NCBI RefSeq assembly: GCF_008124765.1
Contig: NZ_VNHS01000002.1
Span: forward strand, 372,001 to 436,000
DNA: 64,000 bases
Direction: 5' to 3'
From: Paenibacillus methanolicus
GTDB taxonomy: Bacteria > Bacillota > Bacilli > Paenibacillales > Paenibacillaceae
Below are positions 7,132-15,906 of the stretch, piece by piece; the first letter of the stretch is position 1; the number at the start of each line of letters is the position of its first letter. Under the pieces are notes generated by a model. The model did no database searches, was not told where the DNA came from, and saw only the letters and a program-made list of their open reading frames with translations. The position numbers and the translations under genes were made by a program.

Positions 7132-7410
7132 CTATTTCTTCATCATCATTTTCATTAGCGTCTCCATGTTGTTCATGTTGAGTCCGCTCTTCTGTACCGC
7201 GCCCACGATATCGTTGATCGTCTGTTCCGAGACCGGCACGTTCGCGATCGTCGAGACTTGCTTGATGAGCTTGCGCAATTCCGTTTCGTTCTGAACGGTA
7301 TCTGAAGTGACGCCGCTGGCCAATTTTTTCACGGCATTCTCGGAGATCGGTTTGCCGGTCTTTTTGTTGACCATGTTCAGCACATCTTTGGATATATTTT
7401 TGTCCGCCAT
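7132..7410 (-). CDS. spoVIF: Stage VI sporulation protein F
   Basis: The protein has 92 residues, beginning MADKNISKDVLNMVNKKTGK. It is small, hydrophilic and helical, with a lysine/methionine-rich tail (METLMKMMMKK). It matches the SpoVIF (YjcC) family, mother-cell proteins that act on GerE-dependent coat assembly. B. subtilis keeps this gene elsewhere; here it follows gpsA by about 110 nt and has its own terminator, so it may be transcribed separately late in sporulation. Family identification is from recalled sequence and fairly sure. Confidence 0.82.
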   Translation of the reverse strand: MADKNISKDVLNMVNKKTGKPISENAVKKLASGVTSDTVQNETELRKLIKQVSTIANVPVSEQTINDIVGAVQKSGLNMNNMETLMKMMMKK

Positions 7411-7489
7411 TGTCGTTCATCCCTCCCGCTCGTGCTTGCTAGCCAAGAAGACCGCCGCCTTGGACGGCGCGTATCATGGTGCTGCTAGC

Positions 7490-7516
7490 ATCATATGAGA
7501 CGAAAGCGGGATTGGT
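7490..7516 (-). promoter_or_regulatory. Possible mother-cell (sigma-K/E) promoter for spoVIF
   Basis: AC, 17 bp, then CATATGAT on the minus strand, which resembles AC-N16/17-CATANNNTA. It lies 80 nt upstream of spoVIF, a gene expected to be mother-cell specific. The match is short, so confidence is low. Confidence 0.3.
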
Positions 7517-7522
7517 GTAGGC

Positions 7523-8545
7523 TTACGGCGCGGCGATATCTTCCATTTCGTGCTTGCGAAGACGTCCCATCAAGTCCTCGGCCGCCTTGCGCGGCTGTTT
7601 GCCTTCGAAGAGGACCTGGTACAGCTGCTCCGTGATCGGCATGACGACGCCATACGTGCGGGACAGCTCATGGGCCGCCTTGGTCGTGCGTACGCCTTCG
7701 ACCACCATGCCCATGCGATCCAGCACGTCTTGCAGCGGCAGGCCTTCGGCCAGCATCGAACCTGCCCGCCAGTTCCGGCTCAGCTTGCTCGTCCCCGTCA
7801 CGATCAAATCGCCAACGCCGGCAAGTCCGGAGAACGTAAGCGGATTCGCGCCCATCGCCATACCGAGGCGCGTGATCTCCGACAGCCCGCGCGTGAGGAG
7901 CGCCGCCTTCGCGTTGTCTCCGAAGCCAAGCCCGTCGGTGAGACCGGCGCCGAGCGCGATGATATTCTTAATCGCGCCGGCAACCTCCACCCCAACGACG
8001 TCCGGATTCGTGTAGACGCGGAAGAACGAAGTAATCAGCGCATCCTGCGCGTGTTCCGCCGCTTCCAACGACTCCGACGCGACGACGACCGTAGTCGGCT
8101 GACGCTTCACGACTTCTTCCGCATGGCTCGGACCGGACAGCACAACGAGGCGCTTCGGATCGACGGGCAGTTCTTCGGCGAGCACCGTCGTCATGCGCTT
8201 CAGCGTGCCCGTCTCGAATCCTTTGGTCGCGTGCACGATCAGCGTCTCCGGCGATATGTAAGACGCCGCCTTCGCCGCCACTTCCCGCATCGAAGCGGAA
8301 GTCGCGGCGAACAGGACGAGCTCCGCGCCCGTGACGGCGTCCGCGATGTCATCCGTTGCGCGGATGCCTTCCGGCAGCGTAATCCCCGGCAAAAACCGGT
8401 TGTTCGTATGTAATCGGTTGATCTCCGCGACCTGGTCCGCGTTACGCGACCACAGGCGCACGTCATATTCATTGTCGGCCAGCACCGAGGCTAACGCGGT
8501 TCCCCAACTGCCGGCGACCAGTACGACCGCTTTGCGTGTCGTCAT
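7523..8545 (-). CDS. gpsA: Glycerol-3-phosphate dehydrogenase [NAD(P)+]
   Basis: The protein has 340 residues, full length. It reduces dihydroxyacetone phosphate to sn-glycerol-3-phosphate for phospholipid synthesis; plsY, the next step, is 12 nt upstream. The N-terminal Rossmann loop reads LVAGSWGTALASVLADN, where the usual first glycine of GxGxxG is valine (codon GTC). Other family landmarks are intact: HATKGFE, LSGPSHAEEV, VEVAGAIKNIIALGAG, TFSGLAGVGDLIVT, and the substrate-region lysine in AGAIKN. The gene is therefore probably functional despite the variant loop. Order der-plsY-gpsA resembles Paenibacillaceae; B. subtilis has der-gpsA. Confidence 0.95.
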   Translation of the reverse strand: MTTRKAVVLVAGSWGTALASVLADNEYDVRLWSRNADQVAEINRLHTNNRFLPGITLPEGIRATDDIADAVTGAELVLFAATSASMREVAAKAASYISPETLIVHATKGFETGTLKRMTTVLAEELPVDPKRLVVLSGPSHAEEVVKRQPTTVVVASESLEAAEHAQDALITSFFRVYTNPDVVGVEVAGAIKNIIALGAGLTDGLGFGDNAKAALLTRGLSEITRLGMAMGANPLTFSGLAGVGDLIVTGTSKLSRNWRAGSMLAEGLPLQDVLDRMGMVVEGVRTTKAAHELSRTYGVVMPITEQLYQVLFEGKQPRKAAEDLMGRLRKHEMEDIAAP

Positions 8546-8557
8546 GTTTCTGCCTCC

Positions 8558-9151
8558 TTACCCTTTGCGAGCGCCGAGTTTGTTTTCCCTTCCCTGCATC
8601 AGCTTCACGATATTGCTGCGGTGTCGGGCGAAGGCGAATACGCAGATGACCAAGCTCGCCCACAGCAGGGCCATTGGGCGATCCATCAGCCAAATAAATA
8701 TCGGCGTCAGCGCGGCGAAGATTAACGAGCCGAGCGATACAAACCTGGTGAGCGCGATGGATGCGATGGCAATCAGACCGGCGATCAGCGCCGGCAAAAA
8801 AGCGAGCGTCGCGATTACGCCGACCGTCGTCGCGATCCCTTTCCCGCCCTTGAATCCGAACCAGACCGGCCAATTATGCCCGGCGATCGCCGCGAGTCCG
8901 CAAAGCACCGGCAGCCAGTCACCGCCAACCATGAATTTGCCCAGCAAAACGGCGGCCACGCCCTTGGCGATATCCAGGGCGAACACGGCAATCGCCGGTC
9001 CTTTGCCCAAGATGCGAAGCGTATTTGTTGCGCCCGCATTACCGCTTCCGTGATTGCGAATATCGATGCCCTTGACCCATTTGGCGATAAGAATGCTGAA
9101 TGAGACCGAACCTAAGAGATAACTGATTAGAATGGCTGCTGCTTCTAACAT
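8558..9151 (-). CDS. plsY: Acyl-phosphate:glycerol-3-phosphate acyltransferase
   Basis: The protein has 197 residues, an integral membrane protein with five predicted helices. The PlsY motifs are visible: GSGNAGATNTLR (motif 1), GHNWPVWFGFKGGKGIAT (motif 2) and VSLGSLIFA (motif 3 region). It transfers the acyl group from acyl-phosphate to glycerol-3-phosphate, the first step of membrane lipid assembly. AGGAGG precedes the ATG. It lies between der and gpsA, consistent with coordinated supply of glycerol-3-phosphate. Confidence 0.95.
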   Translation of the reverse strand: MLEAAAILISYLLGSVSFSILIAKWVKGIDIRNHGSGNAGATNTLRILGKGPAIAVFALDIAKGVAAVLLGKFMVGGDWLPVLCGLAAIAGHNWPVWFGFKGGKGIATTVGVIATLAFLPALIAGLIAIASIALTRFVSLGSLIFAALTPIFIWLMDRPMALLWASLVICVFAFARHRSNIVKLMQGRENKLGARKG

Positions 9152-9223
9152 ATCTGGTTTCCTCCTGCTTGGGCGGAAGCCGCATGGCTCCGTCTAAAAA
9201 GATGCCTCCTGCATAAAGAAGAA

Positions 9224-9243
9224 GGCCGACGCATCGTCGACCT
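9224..9243 (-). terminator. Terminator after der
   Basis: GGTCGACG-ATG-CGTCGGCC on the minus strand followed by TTCTTCTTT, overlapping the der stop codon. The T tract is interrupted, so readthrough into plsY is possible. Confidence 0.5.
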
Positions 9244-10564
9244 AATCTTCATCGGATTTCCGACGGGTGAAAATACGAACCGGCGTGCCTTCGAAATTAA
9301 ACGCTCCGCGAATCTTGTTCTCGAGATAGCGCTCATACGAGAAATGCATCAACTCCGGATCGTTCGCGAATAACACGAACGTCGGCGGTCTAACGGCCAC
9401 CTGAGTCACGTAATTGATGCGCAGCCGCTTGCCTTTGTCCGTCGGCGGCGGATTCAGCGCGATCGCGTCCGAGATGACGTCGTTGAGCAGATGCGTCTGG
9501 ATGCGCAGCGAATGCTGTTCGGAGACGTGGTTCACGACCGGCAGCAGCTTGTGCAGCCTCGACTTCGTCTTCGCGGACAAATACACGATCGGCGCGTACG
9601 TCATGAACAGGAAGTGATCCCGAATCATGCTCGTAAATTGCTGCATCGTTTTGTCGTCTTTCTCGACGACGTCCCACTTGTTCACGACGAAGATCGACGC
9701 CTTGCCCGCTTCGTGCGCATAACCGGCGATATGCTTATCCTGTTCGATAATGCCTTCCTCGCCGTTGATGAGCACGAGCACGACGTCGGCGCGTTCGATC
9801 GCCTTCAAGGCGCGCATGACGCTGTACTTCTCGGTCGATTCGTACACTTTGCCGCGCTTGCGCATACCCGCCGTATCGATGAGTACGTACTTCTGCCCAT
9901 CTTTCTCGAACGGCGTATCGATCGCATCGCGGGTCGTACCCGCCACGTTGCTGACGATGACGCGTTCTTCGCCAAGCAGCGCGTTAACGAGCGACGACTT
10001 GCCGACGTTCGGACGGCCAATGAGCGCGACGCGGATCACGTCGTCTTCGTATACCTCTTCTTCGGGTTCGGGCAGCAGCTCGACGGCCGCGTCCAGCAGA
10101 TCGCCGATGCCGGTGCCGTGCGAGCCCGATATCGCGATCGGATCGCCGAAGCCCAGGTTGTAAAATTCATAAATATCGTCACGCCGGTTAAAATTGTCCA
10201 CTTTATTAACGGCGACGACAATCGGCTTTCTCGAACGCAGCAGCATCTGCGCGACTTCGTCGTCCGCGTGGGTCAACCCGGCTTTGGCATCGACCATGAA
10301 AATGATGACATCCGCTTCTTCAACCGCCAGTTCCGCTTGCATGCGGACCGACTTCATGATTTCATCTTCTCCGTCAATTTCAATACCGCCAGTATCCACA
10401 ATACTGAAGGCAGTGCCGTTCCACTCGCCGGAGCCGTAGATCCGGTCACGTGTAACGCCAGGCTTGTCCTCCACAATCGCTAACCGGTCGCCAATGACAC
10501 GATTAAAAATTGTAGATTTCCCCACATTCGGCCGCCCTACGATGGCGATGATGGGTTTAGACAT
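9242..10564 (-). CDS. der: Ribosome biogenesis GTPase Der (EngA)
   Basis: The protein has 440 residues, with tandem GTPase domains followed by a KH-like domain. The first G1 is [14 protein letters not shown] near residue 10, with G3 DTGGIE and G4 NKVD. The second G1 is [16 protein letters not shown] near residue 185, with DTAGMR and NKWD. Der assists 50S subunit assembly and is essential. The ATG at 10564 ([10 protein letters not shown]) is preferred over an in-frame GTG three codons upstream that sits on the GAGGAG ribosome site. Gene order matches B. subtilis. Confidence 0.97.
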   Translation of the reverse strand: MSKPIIAIVGRPNVGKSTIFNRVIGDRLAIVEDKPGVTRDRIYGSGEWNGTAFSIVDTGGIEIDGEDEIMKSVRMQAELAVEEADVIIFMVDAKAGLTHADDEVAQMLLRSRKPIVVAVNKVDNFNRRDDIYEFYNLGFGDPIAISGSHGTGIGDLLDAAVELLPEPEEEVYEDDVIRVALIGRPNVGKSSLVNALLGEERVIVSNVAGTTRDAIDTPFEKDGQKYVLIDTAGMRKRGKVYESTEKYSVMRALKAIERADVVLVLINGEEGIIEQDKHIAGYAHEAGKASIFVVNKWDVVEKDDKTMQQFTSMIRDHFLFMTYAPIVYLSAKTKSRLHKLLPVVNHVSEQHSLRIQTHLLNDVISDAIALNPPPTDKGKRLRINYVTQVAVRPPTFVLFANDPELMHFSYERYLENKIRGAFNFEGTPVRIFTRRKSDED

Positions 10565-10674
10565 TGATTTCACTCCTCAAGCGTAAACAGCCGCAACGTA
10601 ATGCATACGTCTGTTTATCAAAATACTCACGCCTTTCATCATAGCAAAAAACAGCGGCCTTGGCTAACATTTCA

Positions 10675-10857
10675 TTAGTCACGGTGATCGACCAGTATAA
10701 ATGACCCGTTCTTCAGATCGTGCGCCGTGGCGTCGAGTATCTTTTCCAGCAAGAAAGCCGTCATTTCGCGCTTTTCCGCGTCGACTTCCACAAATATCGG
10801 GGCGCCGCCCGCGACGGCATCGCCTTTGGTCGTGACGACGGCTACGATTTTAGCCAT
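10675..10857 (-). CDS. Capping complex subunit for YIEGIA
   Basis: The protein has 60 residues, starting MAKIVAVVTTKGDAVAGGAP and ending GSFILVDHRD. It overlaps the 3' end of the YIEGIA gene by 8 nt, so translation is likely coupled. It matches the small partner family annotated as the capping subunit for YIEGIA. No catalytic motif is visible; the name comes from recalled family context. Expression should follow the forespore-type promoter at 12438-12467. Confidence 0.7.
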   Translation of the reverse strand: MAKIVAVVTTKGDAVAGGAPIFVEVDAEKREMTAFLLEKILDATAHDLKNGSFILVDHRD

Positions 10858-11776
10858 GCTGCTTGTTCTCTCCTTTGTTCACGCTGGCTTCCGTCGGCAT
10901 CCGTACGGCGGATTCGAGAATCGGCACCCGCTGGACGACGGCCAGCGCCTTCGACGTATCCTGCTCCTGCGGAAGAAGAAAGATTGCCAGTCGACCGTCT
11001 TTCATATCCAGCTTGGCCATTGGAATGAGCGCCGGTTCGCCGTCGTCGCGATAAACGCCTAATATCGTGCACAGATCGAACAAAATCGCTTGGCGCTGCC
11101 CCAAATTGCTGAGCGTCGCTTTGCCGTTCGGATTAAACGGCTCCAGAATAATGCCCATGCCGCGTTCCGCGATCAGCTGCTGATTGGAGGAGAGGCCGAC
11201 GTTCATGATGTAGATGTCGCCGACGAACAAATCCGGGCCATCCACCTTCACCGGCGCGATCACGGCATTGGCAATATGCGAGATCGACTTTCCCGATTTT
11301 AAAGCGCGGACAATCAGCAAGGATCCAATGCCCGCTATTACCCCGTAAGGAAGCCCGAGCGAAATGGAGGCGAGCGACGTCAACAGCGCGCTGAGAATGA
11401 CCAGATAATTGCGACCTTCGAATACCATGGCCGTTCCTTCAATATAAGCCGCGCCTCGGGACACCAGCTCCAGACTGTCGATTTTCGTCAGCGTGTTGCG
11501 TTCCATGTTACGCACGTCCCTGAACTGCTGCGCGGCCAGCGTCAGAAACGTAATCGCCGTGTAGTCTTTCTTATATAAAGCCGGCACGGCCACGGCGCCC
11601 AACGCTGCCGCGATGACGCCAAGCGAAATATGGATGATTCGCCCGTGCGGATAGGTCGGATATTGCCGATAATCCGTCCGCAGCATCAGCAACCTTGCCG
11701 TAATCCCGAACGCCACGCCAAGCAAAATGCCGTACAGCACATGATGCGGCTGGCCAAAATGATGATGATCCCACAT
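10850..11776 (-). CDS. YIEGIA family membrane protein (YphB-like)
   Basis: The protein has 308 residues. The ATG at 11776 (MWDHHHFGQPHHVLYG) follows GGGAGGGAG; the 42-residue upstream extension of the frame is rejected because it lies inside the neighbouring gene. The family signature appears here as AYIEGTA (about residue 116), with GARNYL-like and TSLASISLGLP segments around it. Several hydrophobic helices occupy the first 220 residues and a soluble domain follows. It is flanked by a YphA-type membrane protein and the small capping subunit. Role is unknown; conservation in spore formers and the promoter suggest the forespore membrane. Confidence 0.78.
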   Translation of the reverse strand: MWDHHHFGQPHHVLYGILLGVAFGITARLLMLRTDYRQYPTYPHGRIIHISLGVIAAALGAVAVPALYKKDYTAITFLTLAAQQFRDVRNMERNTLTKIDSLELVSRGAAYIEGTAMVFEGRNYLVILSALLTSLASISLGLPYGVIAGIGSLLIVRALKSGKSISHIANAVIAPVKVDGPDLFVGDIYIMNVGLSSNQQLIAERGMGIILEPFNPNGKATLSNLGQRQAILFDLCTILGVYRDDGEPALIPMAKLDMKDGRLAIFLLPQEQDTSKALAVVQRVPILESAVRMPTEASVNKGENKQHG

Positions 11777-11778
11777 GT

Positions 11779-12414
11779 TCAAACGCTCCCTCCCCGCTCT
11801 CCGGATCTTCCTTCGCCCAGCCATTTGGCAATGGCCCGTAAACCGTCCTTCACATTCCACGTTAATCGCGCGCCAACGAGCGACACGGCCATGCCATCCC
11901 ACCAGACGAGCGAACCGATTTCAATTCTCGCCGCGGCCGCAGGTAAATAAAACGCCGCCATCGGCGCGATCGCGGCCGCCGCCGTGACGACGAATAGATG
12001 CATGCCGATCGTCTCCGTTAACATACCGGCCAAAAAACCTGCCAGCACCGGCCCATCCAGTTCGGGACGCAAAAACACGAACACCGGATCCGACTCGTAC
12101 ATATACCGTACCCACAGCCATACGGTCCCGGAGAGCAATGCGCATAGCGAGGCGAATAACGACTGCGTCACGCTGCGCGATGCCGCCAACGCGACGAGCG
12201 CGCAGACCATTGCCCATGCCGCGCTGCCGTATACCACAATCCCTCTCCAGCCGATCGGAATTCGGTAATGGTGCAACAGCACAATTCCAGCCAGCACGAC
12301 CACGATTTTCCAGCCTGGCACATCATCCGCCACCTGTCTTTGCCAGCCCGTTAGATAGAGAATACCTCCCATCGCCAGCAGCCACATGGCCGTTATTCCG
12401 CCATTCATCCCCAT
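11779..12414 (-). CDS. yphA: YphA-like membrane protein
   Basis: The protein has 211 residues with about seven hydrophobic helices. The start is taken at ATG 12414 (MGMNGGITAMWLLAMGG), 8 nt after GAGG; a GTG three codons upstream overlaps that site. Position between the S1-like gene and the YIEGIA gene corresponds to B. subtilis yphA. Its stop codon and the YIEGIA start are separated by 2 nt, so the three genes form one operon. No functional motif is visible. Confidence 0.7.
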   Translation of the reverse strand: MGMNGGITAMWLLAMGGILYLTGWQRQVADDVPGWKIVVVLAGIVLLHHYRIPIGWRGIVVYGSAAWAMVCALVALAASRSVTQSLFASLCALLSGTVWLWVRYMYESDPVFVFLRPELDGPVLAGFLAGMLTETIGMHLFVVTAAAAIAPMAAFYLPAAAARIEIGSLVWWDGMAVSLVGARLTWNVKDGLRAIAKWLGEGRSGERGGSV

Positions 12415-12437
12415 CTTGATCACCTCGCTCGATGGTT

Positions 12438-12467
12438 TAGTATGCGCGGGAAGTTTCCTTTACATTC
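12438..12467 (-). promoter_or_regulatory. Predicted forespore (sigma-G/F) promoter for yphA-YIEGIA
   Basis: On the minus strand GAATG (-35), exactly 18 bp, then CATACTA (-10), which fits the sigma-G consensus GHATR-N18-CATNNTA. The -10 lies 24 nt before the yphA start codon. The same layout recurs upstream of ypeB, ytfI, spoVAA and dacF. Confidence 0.65.
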
Positions 12468-12532
12468 CAAGGAGTAATAAGGGCTTCGCCCTTTTGATCC
12501 CTATTTTTGTCCTCGCCCCTTCCCCCTCCTAA

Positions 12533-12830
12533 GGCAATGCTGTCAGGTTAAGAGGGCCCCGCCCTTTTGACCCCACTTTTGTTGCTCCCTCCTCCCACCT
12601 CCTCCGCCGAGGAGGCTCCAAAGGGCTTAGCCCTCTGGACTCAAGTTTTCGTGCTGGCATGTTTGTTCGTGGTCGGCGGGAAGGCTTGTGTGTGGCACGC
12701 TTTTGTCCTGACGGACAAAGCTTCAGTGGGTTTTGAAGTTCGTCCTAAGACATATGCATGTGCGTAAGCCGATCAACTATAGCAACGGCTGGCTTCACCA
12801 GCCGTTTTTCCTTAACCTGACAGCATTGCC
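12533..12830. repeat. Family C ~300-bp element with 20-bp terminal inverted repeats, copy 1
   Basis: The ends GGCAATGCTGTCAGGTTAAG (12533-12552) and its exact complement (12811-12830) bracket 298 bp without a credible gene. A 128-bp core (12650-12777) matches 53580-53707 with four mismatches. It contains the hairpin GCTTTTGTCC / GGACAAAGC (12700-12722) and a plus-strand terminator near the right end. A second hairpin of the same type lies just outside (12930-12951). No coding frame, direct target duplication or transposase was found. It may be a MITE or a structured RNA gene. The whole gap 12424-13145 holds only this element, flanking GC-rich repeats, the yphA promoter and the S1 gene terminator. 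Confidence 0.75.
12785..12810 (+). terminator. Plus-strand terminator inside family C element
   Basis: ACGGCTGG and CCAGCCGT pair around CTTCA, followed by TTTT. It would end a plus-strand transcript of the element. Copy 2 has lost the left half of the stem. Confidence 0.6.
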
Positions 12831-13083
12831 CCTCCATTGAAGGGGAACCAGAGGGATTCGTCCCTCTGGTTCCCGAAGTAAGCGAGCCTTCTACGCGGCC
12901 GTCATTGATGTGTCCTTCGAGTCGGGCCCGCTTTTGTCCATTGGACAAAGCTCTGAGTATGCGCTTCGTTCATGACGTTTTGCCTTGGTGGTATTCTACT
13001 GCTTTGCGCGCCTTCCGGCTTCTAGTGCTGGCCTTCGCTACGTCCGCTTACGCGGACACGCTTTACGTCGTTTTTCTTGTAAA

Positions 13084-13131
13084 ACGAAAAAGACCGTTCA
13101 CGAATCGCTTGAGGCGAATCGTAAACGGTCT
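13084..13131 (-). terminator. Terminator after the S1-like gene
   Basis: A long stem AGACCGTTTACGATTCGC / GCGATTCGTGAACGGTCT with a short loop is followed by TTTTTC on the minus strand. Confidence 0.85.
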
Positions 13132-13145
13132 ATAATGTTAAATCA

Positions 13146-14378
13146 TTATTTCAGCTTGCTCAGTTTGTCGCCGAAACGCTCAGCCAGCGTAAAGCTCATG
13201 CTTTGTCCGCTCAAGCTAACGTTCGGATTATCGATTTTGTCGATTTTTGGACCACGGTCGCGGTTGTCGCGGTCACGAGGCGCGCGCTCCGATTTAGCTG
13301 GTTGTTCAGGCGCTTCTTCCGTCTCCTTGATGGAGAGGCTGACGCGTTTCTCGGCTGGGTTGAAGTCGAGTACTTTCGCTTTGACTTCTTGGCCTTCTTG
13401 CACAACTTCTTGCGGCGTTGCCACGTGGCGGTGCGCCAGCTGGGAAATGTGAACAAGACCTTCTACGCCTGGAGCGATCTCCACGAATGCGCCAAAGCTT
13501 ACGATACGGCGAACTGTACCTGTTACGATGTCGCCCGCGTTGAATTTGCCGTTAGCCGATTCCCAAGGACCTGGCTCCGCAGCTTTCATGCTCAGGCTGA
13601 TTTTGCCTGCAGCCGGATCGACCTTCAGTACTTTCACGCGAACCGCTTGACCTTCGGACACGATGTCTTTCGGATGCGCGACATGCTGCCACGAAAGCTC
13701 GGAAACGTGTACCAGGCCGTCGATGCCGCCGATGTCCACGAACGCGCCGAACGGCGTAAGGCGTTGAACCGTGCCTTCGATTTCTTGGCCGACTTGCAGA
13801 TCGGACATGATTTTTTGTTTGTTTTGCTCGAAATCCGCGTCAAGCACTTCTTTCGCGGAGAGGATTACTTTGTTGTTCTCACGGTCGATTTCTTTCAATT
13901 TCACGCGAAGCGTACGGCCTTTGTAATCGCTGAAATCTTCAACGAAGTGGCGCTCTACCATCGAAGCCGGGATGAAACCGCGCACGCCGATATCAGCCAC
14001 CAGACCGCCTTTAACGACGTCTGCGACTGTGACTTCAATAACTTCGCCGCTCTCGAATTTCGCTTGCAGATCGTCCCAAGCGCGTTCGCCGTCGATCGCG
14101 CGTTTCGAAAGAACGAGTTTCTCTTTCTCGTCATCGATGGATACGACTTTCAGCTCGATTTCTTGGCCCACTTGAACCGCATCGGCTGCGTTATCCAATT
14201 GGATGGAGGAAAGCTCGCGAAGCGGAATGACGCCGTCGTATTTATATCCAAGGCTTACGAAAGCTTGGTTGTCTTCGAGTTTGACGATCGTTCCTTTTAC
14301 CGTATCGCCCTTCTTTAAGGACACAAGATTGTCCATGGCCTCTTGTTGATTTTCTTGCACTTTTGTTTCTTCTGACAT
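13146..14378 (-). CDS. rpsA: 30S ribosomal protein S1 homologue (YpfD-like)
   Basis: The protein has 410 residues, starting at ATG 14378 (MSEETKVQENQQEAMDN), with GAGGAGG upstream. Four S1/OB RNA-binding repeats are visible. Their openings are KKGDTVKGTIVKLEDNQAFV (near residue 24), FESGEVIEVTVADVVKGG, LQVGQEIEGTVQRLTPFGAF and FNAGDIVTGTVRRIVSFGAF. A charged tail (about 350-410) follows. Firmicute S1 homologues with four repeats are shorter than E. coli S1 and their ribosomal role is debated. The order S1-plsC-cmk matches B. subtilis ypfD-cmk with plsC added. Confidence 0.93.
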   Translation of the reverse strand: MSEETKVQENQQEAMDNLVSLKKGDTVKGTIVKLEDNQAFVSLGYKYDGVIPLRELSSIQLDNAADAVQVGQEIELKVVSIDDEKEKLVLSKRAIDGERAWDDLQAKFESGEVIEVTVADVVKGGLVADIGVRGFIPASMVERHFVEDFSDYKGRTLRVKLKEIDRENNKVILSAKEVLDADFEQNKQKIMSDLQVGQEIEGTVQRLTPFGAFVDIGGIDGLVHVSELSWQHVAHPKDIVSEGQAVRVKVLKVDPAAGKISLSMKAAEPGPWESANGKFNAGDIVTGTVRRIVSFGAFVEIAPGVEGLVHISQLAHRHVATPQEVVQEGQEVKAKVLDFNPAEKRVSLSIKETEEAPEQPAKSERAPRDRDNRDRGPKIDKIDNPNVSLSGQSMSFTLAERFGDKLSKLK

Positions 14379-14471
14379 TTGAAATAACCTCCTCAATTCA
14401 TACCCCAACTTTATTTAAACGTATCCGAGCGCTTTGAAACACCAAGGCCCGCATACCGCCTAAAACATTTG

Positions 14472-15050
14472 TTAATAGCCTTCGCGAACCATATCCCGGA
14501 TATTCGCCATAATTTCGTCCGTTACCCGCTCCAGCACATCGGAGGAAGAATCTTGAATAAAGGCCGACATATCGATCGGCTGGCCGTAACGGATGACCAT
14601 TCTGCGGAAAGGCTTATAAGATCCTATGATCGCAACCGGGATAACAGTTGCTTTGCTCCGCATGGCAATCATGGCCGCGCCCTTCTTGCCCATTCCTGAA
14701 GGAGCCTTGCGCGAGCCTTCCGGAAAAATCCCCATGACGCCGCCGTTCTCCAAAAGCGCGATCGCGCTGCGAATGGCGTCTTTGCTCACGCCGCCGCGTT
14801 TGACCGGGAATGCGCCCAGGCCTCGAATCAGCGGCCCGAATACCGGAATATCGAACAATTCGGCTTTCGCCATGTAGTGCACTTTGCGCGGCACCTTAAT
14901 GCCAACCGTGGGCGGATCAAAGTTGCTGATATGGTTGGAACAGAGCACAACCGGTCCCTCTGAGGGGATATTCTCCAGTCCTACTGCCTTAAATCGAAAA
15001 ACAATCGTGTAAAACATGCGGAGCAAGCCCCGGACAACAACGTACAACAT
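14472..15050 (-). CDS. plsC: 1-acyl-sn-glycerol-3-phosphate acyltransferase
   Basis: The protein has 192 residues. The catalytic NHISNFD (NHX4D box, near residue 39), the substrate motif FPEGSR and the VPVAIIGS block identify a PlsC-type acyltransferase that turns lysophosphatidate into phosphatidate. The N-terminus contains a short hydrophobic membrane-association segment. It starts 3 nt after the cmk stop codon, so the two are probably cotranscribed. Confidence 0.93.
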   Translation of the reverse strand: MLYVVVRGLLRMFYTIVFRFKAVGLENIPSEGPVVLCSNHISNFDPPTVGIKVPRKVHYMAKAELFDIPVFGPLIRGLGAFPVKRGGVSKDAIRSAIALLENGGVMGIFPEGSRKAPSGMGKKGAAMIAMRSKATVIPVAIIGSYKPFRRMVIRYGQPIDMSAFIQDSSSDVLERVTDEIMANIRDMVREGY

Positions 15051-15053
15051 CGC

Positions 15054-15755
15054 TTATTTCGCCTCCGCTAATTTGGATCTGCTTAGATCGATAATAACGG
15101 CTACGACCTCATCGATCGTAAGCTCGCTGCTATCGACCACGATCGCATCCTTCGCGCAAATGAGCGGCGAGATTTCGCGTTGTTCATCGCTTCGGTCGCG
15201 CTCGGCGATCTCCGCCTCCAGCTGCGTCAGCGGAATACGCTGTCCCTCGGGAAGTTCCTGATAGCGGCGCTGCGCCCGAATTTGCACGCTTGCCGTAAGG
15301 AAGATCTTCAATTCGGCGTCAGGCAGCACTTGCGTGCCGATATCCCGTCCATCCATGACAATGCCGCGCTCGGATGCCATCGTTCTCTGCAATTCCACGA
15401 GCTTCGCGCGCACCGATTCGTTCGCCGCGAGCGGCGATACGATAAGCGTGACCTCCCGGCTGCGGATCGCTTCCGTGACGTCTTCCCCGTTCAAGTAGAC
15501 GGTTTGTCCCTGCTCGCCCGGCTTCAGTTCGATCCGGATCGAGGCGACGAGCGCCTTCAGCTTGTCCGCTTCGTCAGGCTCAATGCCTTGGCGAAGCGCC
15601 GCGAGCGTAACCGCTCTGTACATGGCGCCGGTATCCACGTATACGTAACCGAGTTCGCCGGCCACTCTTCTTGCGACCGTACTCTTGCCCGCACCCGCTG
15701 GCCCGTCGATTGCCACATTCATTCTTTCCGTGCGGACCCTCTCATCCTTGCTCAA
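15054..15755 (-). CDS. cmk: Cytidylate kinase
   Basis: The protein has 233 residues. The start is a TTG at 15755 (MSKDERVRTERMN), well placed after AAGGAGG; the ATG 11 codons on would lack a ribosome site. The P-loop is AIDGPAGAGKSTVARR, and VDTGAMYRAVT and GRDIGTQVLPDAELKIFLTAS are the CMP-kinase signatures. It phosphorylates CMP and dCMP. It is followed at 3 nt by plsC and then the S1-like gene, the same neighbourhood as in B. subtilis. Confidence 0.95.
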   Translation of the reverse strand: MSKDERVRTERMNVAIDGPAGAGKSTVARRVAGELGYVYVDTGAMYRAVTLAALRQGIEPDEADKLKALVASIRIELKPGEQGQTVYLNGEDVTEAIRSREVTLIVSPLAANESVRAKLVELQRTMASERGIVMDGRDIGTQVLPDAELKIFLTASVQIRAQRRYQELPEGQRIPLTQLEAEIAERDRSDEQREISPLICAKDAIVVDSSELTIDEVVAVIIDLSRSKLAEAK

Positions 15756-15834
15756 CGGTGTTAAACCTCCTTGGGGACCGATACTTGACCTGCATGCCCC
15801 GCTCCCAGAAAGAGGGAAAGCTCCAAGTCGTCAA

Positions 15835-15856
15835 GAAAAAAGCAGGCTCTGCCTGC
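15835..15856 (-). terminator. Terminator after ypfB
   Basis: GCAGGC-AGA-GCCTGC followed by TTTTTT on the minus strand, 50 nt after the ypfB stop. The stem is nearly the same as in the mtrB terminator. Confidence 0.8.
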
Positions 15857-15906
15857 GAATGTGAAAATTATACCACACTAAAGAGGCAGATGCAAAGAAC
15901 GTACAT

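Noticed and set aside
12567..13135. Several 60-76-codon open frames in the family C region
   Set aside because: They lack ribosome sites, are not preserved between the two element copies, and cross the inverted repeats.
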